In this document: positions 1-5,870 of the stretch, in pieces | Layout of the letters: the number at the start of each line of letters is the position of its first letter | How positions within the stretch are numbered: the stretch's first letter is position 1 | Source of the DNA: Porticoccaceae bacterium | GTDB taxonomy: Bacteria; Pseudomonadota; Gammaproteobacteria; Pseudomonadales; Porticoccaceae | Direction: 5' to 3' | DNA: 5,870 nucleotides | Assembly (NCBI GenBank): GCA_019090225.1 | Contig: JAHRWI010000120.1 | Coordinates: forward strand, 1 to 5,870 | Made by a program: the position numbers and the translations under genes | The notes under the pieces: generated by a model | Seen by the model: only the letters and a program-made list of their open reading frames with translations | Databases searched by the model: none | Told to the model about the DNA's origin: nothing

Positions 1-10
1 ACATAATAAA

Positions 11-898
11 ATGGTCAGTTACGCAGCTGACACTCATCGCGGCAACGTACGAAAACTCAATGAGGATTGTTACGAGGCTGATCCCGAGCTCGGCCTCTGG
101 TTAGTGGCCGACGGCGTCGGGGGACATGCCAGCGGCGATGTAGCCAGCCAGTTAACCCGCACAACCATCCGGTCGGTTTACCTTGAATCGGGTGACCTTG
201 TTGGCGCTATCGAGTCTGCCCACAGTGAAGTCCTCGATGCCATCGCGCGTAAAGAGGGTGGTTCGAATATGGGCTCTACCGTTATCGCCGCGACCCTCAA
301 GCAGCGTAATTACCAGATAGCCTGGGTCGGTGACAGCCGCGCCTATGCCTGGAATGGGGCCTTGCGCTTACTGACCAGGGATCACTCCTTCGTTGAAGCC
401 TTGGTGACGAAGGGCGTCATCACGCGAGAAGAAGCTTTTAAACACCCGAAGCGTAATGTCATCACCCAATCCATCGGTGTATCTGCGGACGACGGCTTGC
501 AGGTAGACAGCATCAGCGGCGTGCTAGCGAAGGGCGAAAAATTATTACTGTGCAGTGACGGGCTAAATGATGAACTCAATGACGCCGCCATTAGTCACAT
601 TTTGTCTCAATATGTTTCGCCAAAAGAGCAAGTTCATCAACTCATGCAGGGCGCACTTGATAGCGGTGGTCGCGACAACATCACCATCATTGTTATTGAT
701 CCAGACGAGGCGCAATCAGCAGATACAGCTACCGATCCGCAAGTCCGACAACTACAGGAAGAAGGTGCAGAAGAAGATTTCGACCTGGACAGACATACCA
801 TTGTCGTGGAAAAAATAAGCGAGGTCTTACCGGAAAAACCTGGCGTTAAAAATACCATTAGTAAATTCTTCACCTCTACCAAAAAGCTGTTCAAATAA
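11..898 (+). CDS. PP2C-family Ser/Thr protein phosphatase (PppA/Stp1-like)
   Basis: Predicted cytoplasmic metal-dependent phosphatase that removes phosphate from Ser/Thr residues, most likely reversing the kinase encoded just downstream. The 295 residues carry the bacterial PP2C motif series in order: RGNVRKLNED (10-19), VADGVGGHASGD (32-43), MGST (87-90), WVGDSRAY (105-112), LTRDHS (121-126), RNVITQSIG (148-156), CSDGLND (181-187) and GGRDNI (219-224). The expected metal-binding acids are present at D34, D108, D183 and D222. The catalytic domain ends near residue 231 and is followed by an acidic tail of about 65 residues, which includes RHTIVVEK and ends in a basic stretch. There is no signal peptide or membrane segment. 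The ATG at 11 puts the RGxVRxxNED motif at the usual distance from the N-terminus. The 10 visible upstream bases show no Shine-Dalgarno and no in-frame stop, so a slightly longer protein cannot be excluded. The kinase gene begins 16 bases after its stop. Family assignment is secure; the substrate is inferred. Confidence 0.95.
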   Translation: MVSYAADTHRGNVRKLNEDCYEADPELGLWLVADGVGGHASGDVASQLTRTTIRSVYLESGDLVGAIESAHSEVLDAIARKEGGSNMGSTVIAATLKQRNYQIAWVGDSRAYAWNGALRLLTRDHSFVEALVTKGVITREEAFKHPKRNVITQSIGVSADDGLQVDSISGVLAKGEKLLLCSDGLNDELNDAAISHILSQYVSPKEQVHQLMQGALDSGGRDNITIIVIDPDEAQSADTATDPQVRQLQEEGAEEDFDLDRHTIVVEKISEVLPEKPGVKNTISKFFTSTKKLFK

Positions 899-902
899 GC
901 GC

Positions 903-907
903 AGGGA
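903..907 (+). promoter_or_regulatory. Ribosome binding site of the kinase gene
   Basis: AGGGA lies 7 bases before the ATG at 915, in the short gap after the phosphatase stop codon. It supports 915 as the start. The two downstream genes have no comparably good site and probably depend on translational coupling. Confidence 0.6.
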
Positions 908-914
908 ATCAGGC

Positions 915-2633
915 ATGGAAATCTCGGGGAAAGCTGTCGGAAGATACGAAATTCAGGAACATATCGGCACCGGCGCGATGGCCGAGGTGTATAAAACCTA
1001 CGACCCAGAAATTGGCCGGGTCGGAGCGATCAAGATACTCAAGGATAGCCTTCTCGACGAAACCGAATATCTGGATCGATTCCTTAAGGAAGCCCGAGCA
1101 GCAGGTACACTCACCCACCCAAATATCGTCACCATTTACGACATTGGCAAGTTGGAACAAGCTCCCTATATTGTCATGGAGTTGCTTGAGGGCGAAAATC
1201 TCGCCGACCTCATAAAACGCGGCGAGCAACTACCTCTCGAAAGCATCATAGAAATAGCCATGCAACTAGCCAGTGCTCTGGACTACGCCCATGCCGCCGG
1301 CGTCATTCATAGAGATGTGAAACCAGACAATATAATTTTCACCAGCAACAACAATGTCGTCAAAATCGCTGATTTTAGTATTGCCAAAAATACTGACACC
1401 GATATTAAAGATAGTACCCAGGCCGGCACCATAATGGGCACCCCGCGTTACATGTCTCCCGAACAAGCCAAGGGCGACGTCGTCGATGGCCGTTCTGATC
1501 TATTTGCCCTTGGCGTAATCCTCTACGAAATGGTCACTGGTCATAAGGCTTTTGACGGCAAGTCTATGCCAACACTGATCATGCAAATTATCCAGAAAGA
1601 GCCGACGCCGATCAGGGAATACTCCCCAGATGTACCCGCTGGTCTGCAAAGTATTATTAGCCGTTTAATGCAAAAAAAACCCGACAAGCGCTTCCAGACC
1701 GGCAAGCAACTTTACGATGCTCTGGCGAAAGAACTGCGTACTTTTCTTGACAAAAAAGACGAAAAAAACTACTTACCGATGCAAGTGCGAACCACCGGCA
1801 TCATGAGCGCCGCGGTGGCGTTGGTGATGGTCATTAGCGCCACCTTCGTCTTTAATGTACAAAGCAAACTACTGACCGACCAGGCCATTAATGCTGGCGT
1901 ATCATTGGCCACTTTTATCGCATCGGAGAGCGCAATTGCCTTACTGGGTGAAGACTGGGTCGGCCTGGAATCACTAACCGACGAGGCTTTTAAACGAGAA
2001 ACTTTTGACTCACTCAGCATTATTGATCACACCTCGACGGTTCGCTCCTCAACCGATAAGGAGCAAATAGGCAATAAATGGCAGGAGCAGGCAAATACCA
2101 CGTTACTGAGCACTCGCCGCGATGCAGCGATATTTGAAATCGACAACGATAACCACAAAGCCTATTCCTTTGTTGCCCCAATACGCTTCAATGACACTAA
2201 CATTGGTGAAATCCATTTGGGTCTATCCCAGACTCAATTAAATGAAGTCATGTCTGTGACCAAGCGACTAATGGCTGTCCTTGCACTGTCCGTAGTGCTA
2301 GCTGTCCTCATCACACTCTATTTTGTAAACCGACTCATCGCCAGAAACCTGCTGACAATAAGACGCTCTCTTCGCGACCTGGGTGATGGCAACTACAGCT
2401 CTCGGATCTCGCAACCCTGGAAAAACGAATTTGGCTCACTGGCGACAGCCTTTAATACCCTGGCTGACAAGCTACAACACCAAGGCTTGCCGGAGTTTCA
2501 ACAGGACGACAGCGTGGCTTCAGAACGAATAAACGCTATTCCCCCATCGGCGGATTTAGCTCACGATGCGCCTGCTGCAGAGCAAGATTTCGGCGACTTC
2601 ACCGTGATTGAAAGCCCCACTGACGACACTTAA
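915..2633 (+). CDS. Transmembrane eukaryotic-type Ser/Thr protein kinase with C-terminal HAMP segment
   Basis: Predicted inner-membrane Hanks-type kinase (PknB-like) that phosphorylates Ser/Thr on cytoplasmic proteins. The kinase domain spans about residues 11-275. It shows the glycine loop IGTGAMAEVY (17-26), ATP lysine K40, helix-C glutamate E59, catalytic loop HRDVKPDN (132-139) and GTPRYMSPEQ (175-184), with possible activation-loop acceptors T168, T172 and T176. The usual DFG reads DFS (153-155). A basic juxtamembrane stretch precedes membrane helix 1 (about 296-314). A periplasmic segment of about 135 residues (315-450, a possible sensor with no family recognised) leads to helix 2 (about 452-471) and a HAMP-like segment (about 472-522, with NEFG at 504-507). 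The last 50 residues are acidic, low in complexity and contain DFTVIES. Both ends should be cytoplasmic. The gene follows its presumed phosphatase by 16 bases, and its stop overlaps the next start (TAATG). Kinase assignment is firm; the HAMP call is good and the sensor role is inferred. Confidence 0.94.
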   Translation: MEISGKAVGRYEIQEHIGTGAMAEVYKTYDPEIGRVGAIKILKDSLLDETEYLDRFLKEARAAGTLTHPNIVTIYDIGKLEQAPYIVMELLEGENLADLIKRGEQLPLESIIEIAMQLASALDYAHAAGVIHRDVKPDNIIFTSNNNVVKIADFSIAKNTDTDIKDSTQAGTIMGTPRYMSPEQAKGDVVDGRSDLFALGVILYEMVTGHKAFDGKSMPTLIMQIIQKEPTPIREYSPDVPAGLQSIISRLMQKKPDKRFQTGKQLYDALAKELRTFLDKKDEKNYLPMQVRTTGIMSAAVALVMVISATFVFNVQSKLLTDQAINAGVSLATFIASESAIALLGEDWVGLESLTDEAFKRETFDSLSIIDHTSTVRSSTDKEQIGNKWQEQANTTLLSTRRDAAIFEIDNDNHKAYSFVAPIRFNDTNIGEIHLGLSQTQLNEVMSVTKRLMAVLALSVVLAVLITLYFVNRLIARNLLTIRRSLRDLGDGNYSSRISQPWKNEFGSLATAFNTLADKLQHQGLPEFQQDDSVASERINAIPPSADLAHDAPAAEQDFGDFTVIESPTDDT

Positions 2634-3649
2634 TGACTTCGAAATTTCATAATCTCGAATACCCTCGGCATTTAAACAAGCCCTTTTTAGTTGTCCTTAC
2701 GCTCTGGGCTTGTTTGTTTTCTGGCCTTGCACTCGCCGATACGTCTCTGGCTCGAGACTCGACGTTAAAAATTGTGCGCATAGATCAGGATAAAAGCGCC
2801 GACTCAATTGCCCGGGAATATCTTCAAGATAAACTGGAAGCCTGGCAGATCATTGAGCTCAATGGCCGCGCAAGCTTTAAAGCCGGAGACATTATCGCCC
2901 TCCCCCTGGTGCCGATAAACCCAGTAGCCGTCTATGCCCATCATTATCGAAGTATCCCAGTGTTGTGCTATCACCGGTTTTCTCCACGAGCTTCCGCAAA
3001 GCATCAAATGGAAGTCTCCGCCATAGCGTTTGATAAACAGATGGCTTACCTGGTCGATAACGGCTATCAGGTTATCCCTTTTAAAAAAATGGCAGAGATT
3101 TTGTCAGGAAAAACCTCAATCCCTCCCAAGGCAGTAGTCTTAACAATAGACGATGGGTACCGCTCGGTATACGACATCGCCTTTCCAATACTAAAGAAGT
3201 ATGGCTTAAATGCTACGCTGTTTGTGTATACCGATTTTATTGGTGGCTCAGCAGCGCTGTCCTGGCAGCAAATTAAAGATATGAAAAAGAGTGGCTTTCT
3301 CGATATAGAGTCGCATACCAAAACTCATAGCAGCTTAAGTTACGATACCGACAAAGAAAATATCGATAGTCATAAGCGCCGCATCACTGGTGAAATTAAA
3401 AAAGCAGAAGCTGCAATCCACAAACATCTGGGGCAAGCTCCAAGCCTTTTGGCCTACCCCTATGGGGATGCTAGCCCGACCACCATCGACTACCTGAAAA
3501 CCTCATCTGACTACGCCCTGGCGGCAACGGTTAAGCGTGGGGCTAACAGTGCTTTTGCCGACCCCTTGCTGATCCAGCGCACCATGGTCTACAACAGTCA
3601 CTCCTTATCCGACTTCAAAAAGATGCTTAGCCACCAGCAGCCTAAATAA
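2633..3649 (+). CDS. Secreted LysM-like plus polysaccharide deacetylase (CE4/NodB-type) protein
   Basis: Predicted exported enzyme that removes N-acetyl (or other acetyl) groups from an envelope polysaccharide or peptidoglycan. Residues 1-35 look like a signal peptide: a basic N-region, a hydrophobic core of about 17-34, and likely cleavage after ALA (32-34) or nearby. Residues about 45-92 resemble a degenerate LysM repeat (ADSIAREY, then IIELNG, then AGDIIALPL), suggesting glycan binding. The catalytic part starts at IPVLCYHRF (108-116) and holds the deacetylase motifs TIDDGY (171-176), SHTKTH (227-232) and AYPYG (274-278). D173 would be the catalytic base, and D174, H228 and H232 the metal ligands. 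The YHRF entry motif is typical of the PgaB/IcaB-like branch, but the substrate cannot be read from sequence. The start overlaps the kinase stop by one base with no clear Shine-Dalgarno, so translation is probably coupled. The deacetylase fold is confident; the LysM call is moderate. Confidence 0.9.
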   Translation: MTSKFHNLEYPRHLNKPFLVVLTLWACLFSGLALADTSLARDSTLKIVRIDQDKSADSIAREYLQDKLEAWQIIELNGRASFKAGDIIALPLVPINPVAVYAHHYRSIPVLCYHRFSPRASAKHQMEVSAIAFDKQMAYLVDNGYQVIPFKKMAEILSGKTSIPPKAVVLTIDDGYRSVYDIAFPILKKYGLNATLFVYTDFIGGSAALSWQQIKDMKKSGFLDIESHTKTHSSLSYDTDKENIDSHKRRITGEIKKAEAAIHKHLGQAPSLLAYPYGDASPTTIDYLKTSSDYALAATVKRGANSAFADPLLIQRTMVYNSHSLSDFKKMLSHQQPK

Positions 3650-3653
3650 GCTG

Positions 3654-4610
3654 ATGAGCAACTGGCGATACTTCCTGACCCTGCTATTTGCCCTGATAAT
3701 TTTTGTCGGTGGCTGCTCCACATTACCTGGCCATAAAGAAACTGAAGCATCCTTCATCGACCGGCAGGTATCGCTTGCCCGACACCAACAGCAGAATCAG
3801 GAGCTAGCCACAGCACTACGCCACTGGCAGGTGGTGTTATTGTTAAACCCAAATCACATCGAAGCCCAACAGCAACAATCGCAACTGACGAAGACCCTAA
3901 AGCAAGAGGCGAGTGCGGCTTTTAAGGCTGGCATGAGCGCCTTTCGTTCAGGGAATCACAGAAAGGCAAAAACACAATTCCTCACCACGCTTGCTGCAAT
4001 ACCCACTCATCGTGAGGCAAAGCAGAAATTACAGGCGATACAACGCGCGCGCATGATTAAGGCCCAACAACAAAAGGCCGCCAAAGAAACACAAAGCATC
4101 GGGATATCCCCTGCCGAACAGTTGGACCAACAAGAAGATGGACAGCCGGGTTACCCTGCTGCTGGTCAAGTATCGTCCAGACAGAGCCCTGGCGGGATAC
4201 AAGCCTTGCAGGCTATGTTAAAAAAAGGCCAATACCAAAGCTTAATTAAGAAATCGGCGACGGTCATTAACGACGAGAACCGTAGCATCATTAATCACTT
4301 ACTGGGGCAAGCCCACTCTGGGCTAACACAAGATTCAATATCGAAAAACATGCTCGATAAAGGCAGTCTACATTTTGCAAACGCTAGTAAGTTACTACCG
4401 AACGATAAAAAAATTGCCGCACTTCGCAAAGAACTTGCCACAGCCTACCACCAAAATGGCCGCCGACTGCTCAGTAATGACATCGATAAAGGCATTAGGT
4501 ATTTACAACTATCACTAGGATATGATCCATCTAACAGGCATGTGCAAAACCTGTTAAAGCAAAGTCAAGCGATGAAAAAACGTCTGTCAGAAATAGGCGA
4601 AAAAAAATAA
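3654..4610 (+). CDS. TPR-like repeat lipoprotein, probably outer membrane
   Basis: Predicted lipoprotein of 318 residues. The N-terminus has a hydrophobic core (about 6-18) followed by lipobox VGGC, with the acylated cysteine at C21. Serine at the next position does not fit the aspartate inner-membrane retention signal, so outer membrane is expected. The mature part is helical and repetitive. TPR-like units are seen at about 40-80 (ALRHWQVVLLLNPNHIEA), 87-128 (AAFKAGMSAFRSGNHRKA) and toward the C-terminus at about 262-305 (AYHQNGRRL, then GYDPSN). A Gln-rich, Gly/Pro/Ser-containing linker at about 136-180 separates the N- and C-terminal halves. No enzymatic motif is visible, so a scaffold or adaptor role is likely. 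The gene starts 4 bases after the deacetylase stop with only a weak upstream site, indicating coupled expression. Partners could be the deacetylase or another envelope complex. Lipoprotein and repeat calls are good; exact function is unknown. Confidence 0.85.
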   Translation: MSNWRYFLTLLFALIIFVGGCSTLPGHKETEASFIDRQVSLARHQQQNQELATALRHWQVVLLLNPNHIEAQQQQSQLTKTLKQEASAAFKAGMSAFRSGNHRKAKTQFLTTLAAIPTHREAKQKLQAIQRARMIKAQQQKAAKETQSIGISPAEQLDQQEDGQPGYPAAGQVSSRQSPGGIQALQAMLKKGQYQSLIKKSATVINDENRSIINHLLGQAHSGLTQDSISKNMLDKGSLHFANASKLLPNDKKIAALRKELATAYHQNGRRLLSNDIDKGIRYLQLSLGYDPSNRHVQNLLKQSQAMKKRLSEIGEKK

Positions 4611-4654
4611 CTCAGCATCAATAGTTAAGGTATTTATCTCAGTAAAGTTATTTT
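4604..4654. terminator. Possible weak bidirectional terminator between converging genes
   Basis: AAAATAACT (4604-4612) and AGTTATTTT (4646-4654) are perfect 9-base inverted repeats separated by 33 bases. They overlap the stop regions of the two converging genes, and each arm has its A/T run on the outer side. The stem is AT-rich and the loop is long, so this is a weak candidate for a shared intrinsic terminator. No GC-rich hairpin is present in the gap. Confidence 0.25.
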
Positions 4655-5337
4655 GTACTGCTAACGACCATTGTTTGATTCATCATAGCCTCATCCTTAA
4701 ATTCAGACCGGTCTTCTCTGACCCTGAATATGACGTCTTTAAAACTTATCTCATCACCATGCTGGAGAGTTTTTTCGCCTTCAATAGCAACACCGTTAAC
4801 ATAAGTGCCATTTGATGAACCCATATCCTCAATAGTTAACCCGCCCTCAGCCAGAGCTAATTTAGCCTGCTCGCGGGAAATGTAAGAGCGTTGTAAGGTA
4901 ATATCGCATTCGATAGCCCGTCCCACAACAGTGGTGCTGTTGATTGGGTATTCGAGCCCTTCAACCGGCCCCATTTCGGCATTGATAAACCATCCACTAC
5001 CCGCGAGCAGCCCCTTATTATCACGCTTCTTTAAGCTCAGACGCCTATCCAGGTGCGGTGCAATATTATCTAAGCGTCGGCGTTCGACAAAGGGAGTAGC
5101 GCGGACGAAGCCTCGTGGCGTCACTTGATAAAACCATGAGATCAAAACGACAATGGGGAAGCCCAGGATAAATAAGGACAAGAACACATAAAAATACTGC
5201 TCTTCATCACCGACTATAGGAAAGACAATCGAAATAACCTGGAGCACAACCCAGCTGACGACTATATAGAGAACTATCGTGTTAATAACCTTGCGTCGTT
5301 TCAGCTCGCTCAATAGCTTTGCCATTTTATTAGCCAT
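4648..5337 (-). CDS. Membrane-anchored FHA-domain protein
   Basis: Predicted inner-membrane phosphothreonine-reader protein of 229 residues. Residues 1-76 contain a basic start (ELKRRK, 11-16), two membrane helices (about 17-40 and 50-70) and a QVTPRG motif (71-76). This arrangement is familiar from the N-termini of TolB-like, TPR and adenylate-cyclase-linked proteins of marine gammaproteobacteria. After a basic linker, the FHA domain spans about 115-208. It has VVGRAIECDI (137-146), SYISREQAKL (151-160), SSNGTYVNG (174-182) and LQHGDEI (191-197). The phosphopeptide-contacting residues R140, S154, R155 and N176 appear intact; the usual structural His of the SRxH motif is Gln157. Topology places the FHA domain in the cytoplasm, where it could bind phosphorylated Thr on the kinase, the phosphatase or itself. 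The tail ends in NQTMVVSSTK, a possible phosphosite. The gene converges on the kinase operon. The start at 5337 is supported by AAGGG; Met5 is an alternative. Confidence 0.92.
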   Translation of the reverse strand: MANKMAKLLSELKRRKVINTIVLYIVVSWVVLQVISIVFPIVGDEEQYFYVFLSLFILGFPIVVLISWFYQVTPRGFVRATPFVERRRLDNIAPHLDRRLSLKKRDNKGLLAGSGWFINAEMGPVEGLEYPINSTTVVGRAIECDITLQRSYISREQAKLALAEGGLTIEDMGSSNGTYVNGVAIEGEKTLQHGDEISFKDVIFRVREDRSEFKDEAMMNQTMVVSSTK

Positions 5338-5342
5338 AGGAG

Positions 5343-5347
5343 CCCTT
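5343..5347 (-). promoter_or_regulatory. Ribosome binding site of the FHA gene
   Basis: On the minus strand AAGGG lies 5 bases before the ATG at 5337. It favours that start over the in-frame Met four codons later. Confidence 0.55.
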
Positions 5348-5354
5348 ACTCCGC

Positions 5355-5375
5355 TCCATTGCGGACATTAATGGA
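5355..5375. repeat. Short inverted repeat upstream of the FHA gene
   Basis: TCCATT (5355-5360) and AATGGA (5370-5375) can pair as a 6-base stem with a 9-base loop, and the palindrome CATTAATG (5366-5373) overlaps the right arm. They lie in the 66-base gap between the two minus-strand genes. This could be an operator, a small mRNA hairpin or chance. No convincing -35/-10 pair was found in the gap. Confidence 0.2.
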
Positions 5376-5403
5376 CGATATTACTGCACTGCAATAGGGC
5401 ATC

Positions 5404-5870
5404 TTATTCGAGACGCTCGAGCTTTTCTTTAAGTTCCTGGGCTTGCATCAAGCTATTACTCGCATGGGCGTGATCTGGGTTTATTGCCATGACTTTGCCC
5501 CATAATTCTATGGCTGTATCTAATTCCTGGCGACGAAAAGCCTGCGATGCTTCCCGATGATAGGCATCAACAACACCATCCAGGGTCGTTTGATCCAGGC
5601 CACCGCTATCATCCAAACGCTCAAATTCAGCGATAGCTGCCTGATAATTTTTATCGGCAAGCAAAGCCGCCAGCAAACCAGAATCATCTGTTAAGTGCTG
5701 CGATGCTTCGGCATCACTCTCGTCCTTTAGCGGCTGAATTACAGGAATTATCAGCTCAAGATTTTCTTCCAGCAAAGTTGCTGACTGATCGCCTTGTGTT
5801 GTTACCCCATCATCAATCAATAAATTGCCCACAAGATTGGAGTTCTCGATATTGGCATCAATAAGGTCAG
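5404..5870 (-). CDS. C-terminal part of a TPR-like protein (5' end beyond the window)
   Basis: The minus-strand frame is open from the right edge to a TAA at 5404, giving 154 visible residues. A GTG at 5832 could be read as a start. However, the frame continues upstream without a stop into coding-like sequence (LIDANIENSNL), so the gene is more likely cut by the window edge. The visible part begins with an acidic, low-complexity stretch and then a helical region. Its last 55 or so residues form a TPR-like unit: AYHREASQAF, LDTAIELWGKV, AINPDHAHA, then LKEKLERLE at the end. The same layout closes the lipoprotein on the other strand. No catalytic motif, signal peptide or membrane segment is visible, though the N-terminus is missing. 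It lies 66 bases upstream of the FHA gene on the same strand and may be cotranscribed with it. The function is unknown; a protein-interaction role is the most that can be inferred. Confidence 0.8.
   Translation of the reverse strand, partial: DLIDANIENSNLVGNLLIDDGVTTQGDQSATLLEENLELIIPVIQPLKDESDAEASQHLTDDSGLLAALLADKNYQAAIAEFERLDDSGGLDQTTLDGVVDAYHREASQAFRRQELDTAIELWGKVMAINPDHAHASNSLMQAQELKEKLERLE

Noticed and set aside
637..894. Minus-strand 85-codon open frame inside the phosphatase gene
   Set aside because: It lies wholly within a strongly motif-supported PP2C gene, and its translation is Ser/Cys-rich with no recognisable domain; it is a shadow frame.
909..1229. Minus-strand 106-codon open frame over the kinase N-terminus
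   Set aside because: It overlaps the conserved glycine loop and ATP-lysine region of the kinase; no domain or ribosome binding site supports it.
11..4610. Type VI secretion phosphorylation locus (PppA/PpkA/Fha)
   Set aside because: The protein trio is similar, but no secretion structural gene is present, and the linked genes encode a deacetylase and a TPR lipoprotein. It is kept only as an alternative pending the flanking sequence.
5341..5400. Sigma70-type promoter for the FHA gene in the 66-base gap
   Set aside because: TTGCAG and TAATAT-like hexamers occur on the minus strand but are only about 5 bases apart; at proper spacing the -10 match is poor.
5830..5832. GTG as start codon of the right-most minus-strand gene
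   Set aside because: The frame stays open upstream to the window edge with coding-like residues and there is no clear Shine-Dalgarno before the GTG, so the gene is treated as truncated by the window.

Overview
The window is a compact, almost fully coding stretch of moderate GC content. Its protein families (PP2C phosphatase, eukaryotic-type Ser/Thr kinase, Lol-type lipoprotein, and an FHA protein with a membrane module common in marine gammaproteobacteria) point to a Gram-negative, probably gammaproteobacterial and possibly marine, chromosome. No mobile element, RNA gene or CRISPR array is visible. The organism assignment is inferred from protein style only.

Plus strand, about 11-4610: four genes lie head to tail with almost no spacing and look like one operon. 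In order they are a PP2C-type phosphoprotein phosphatase, a transmembrane Ser/Thr kinase with a C-terminal HAMP segment, a secreted LysM-like/polysaccharide deacetylase (its start overlaps the kinase stop by one base), and an outer-membrane-type lipoprotein with TPR-like repeats (4 bases downstream). The operon promoter must lie left of the window or inside an upstream gene.

Minus strand, about 4648-5870: two genes converge on that operon. One is an FHA-domain protein anchored by two N-terminal membrane helices. Upstream of it is the C-terminal end of a TPR-like protein whose reading frame runs off the right edge. A 37-base gap with an AT-rich inverted repeat separates the two converging gene sets.

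Together the genes form a complete write/erase/read set for Ser/Thr phosphorylation: kinase, phosphatase and FHA phosphothreonine reader. They sit next to two predicted envelope proteins that could be the regulated process. Three details stand out: the kinase has DFS in place of DFG, its HAMP segment is C-terminal with no output domain after it, and the phosphatase, kinase and FHA protein each carry a Thr followed by hydrophobic residues in a C-terminal tail. The set resembles the PppA/PpkA/Fha group of type VI secretion, but no secretion genes are seen here and the envelope genes suggest a different output.
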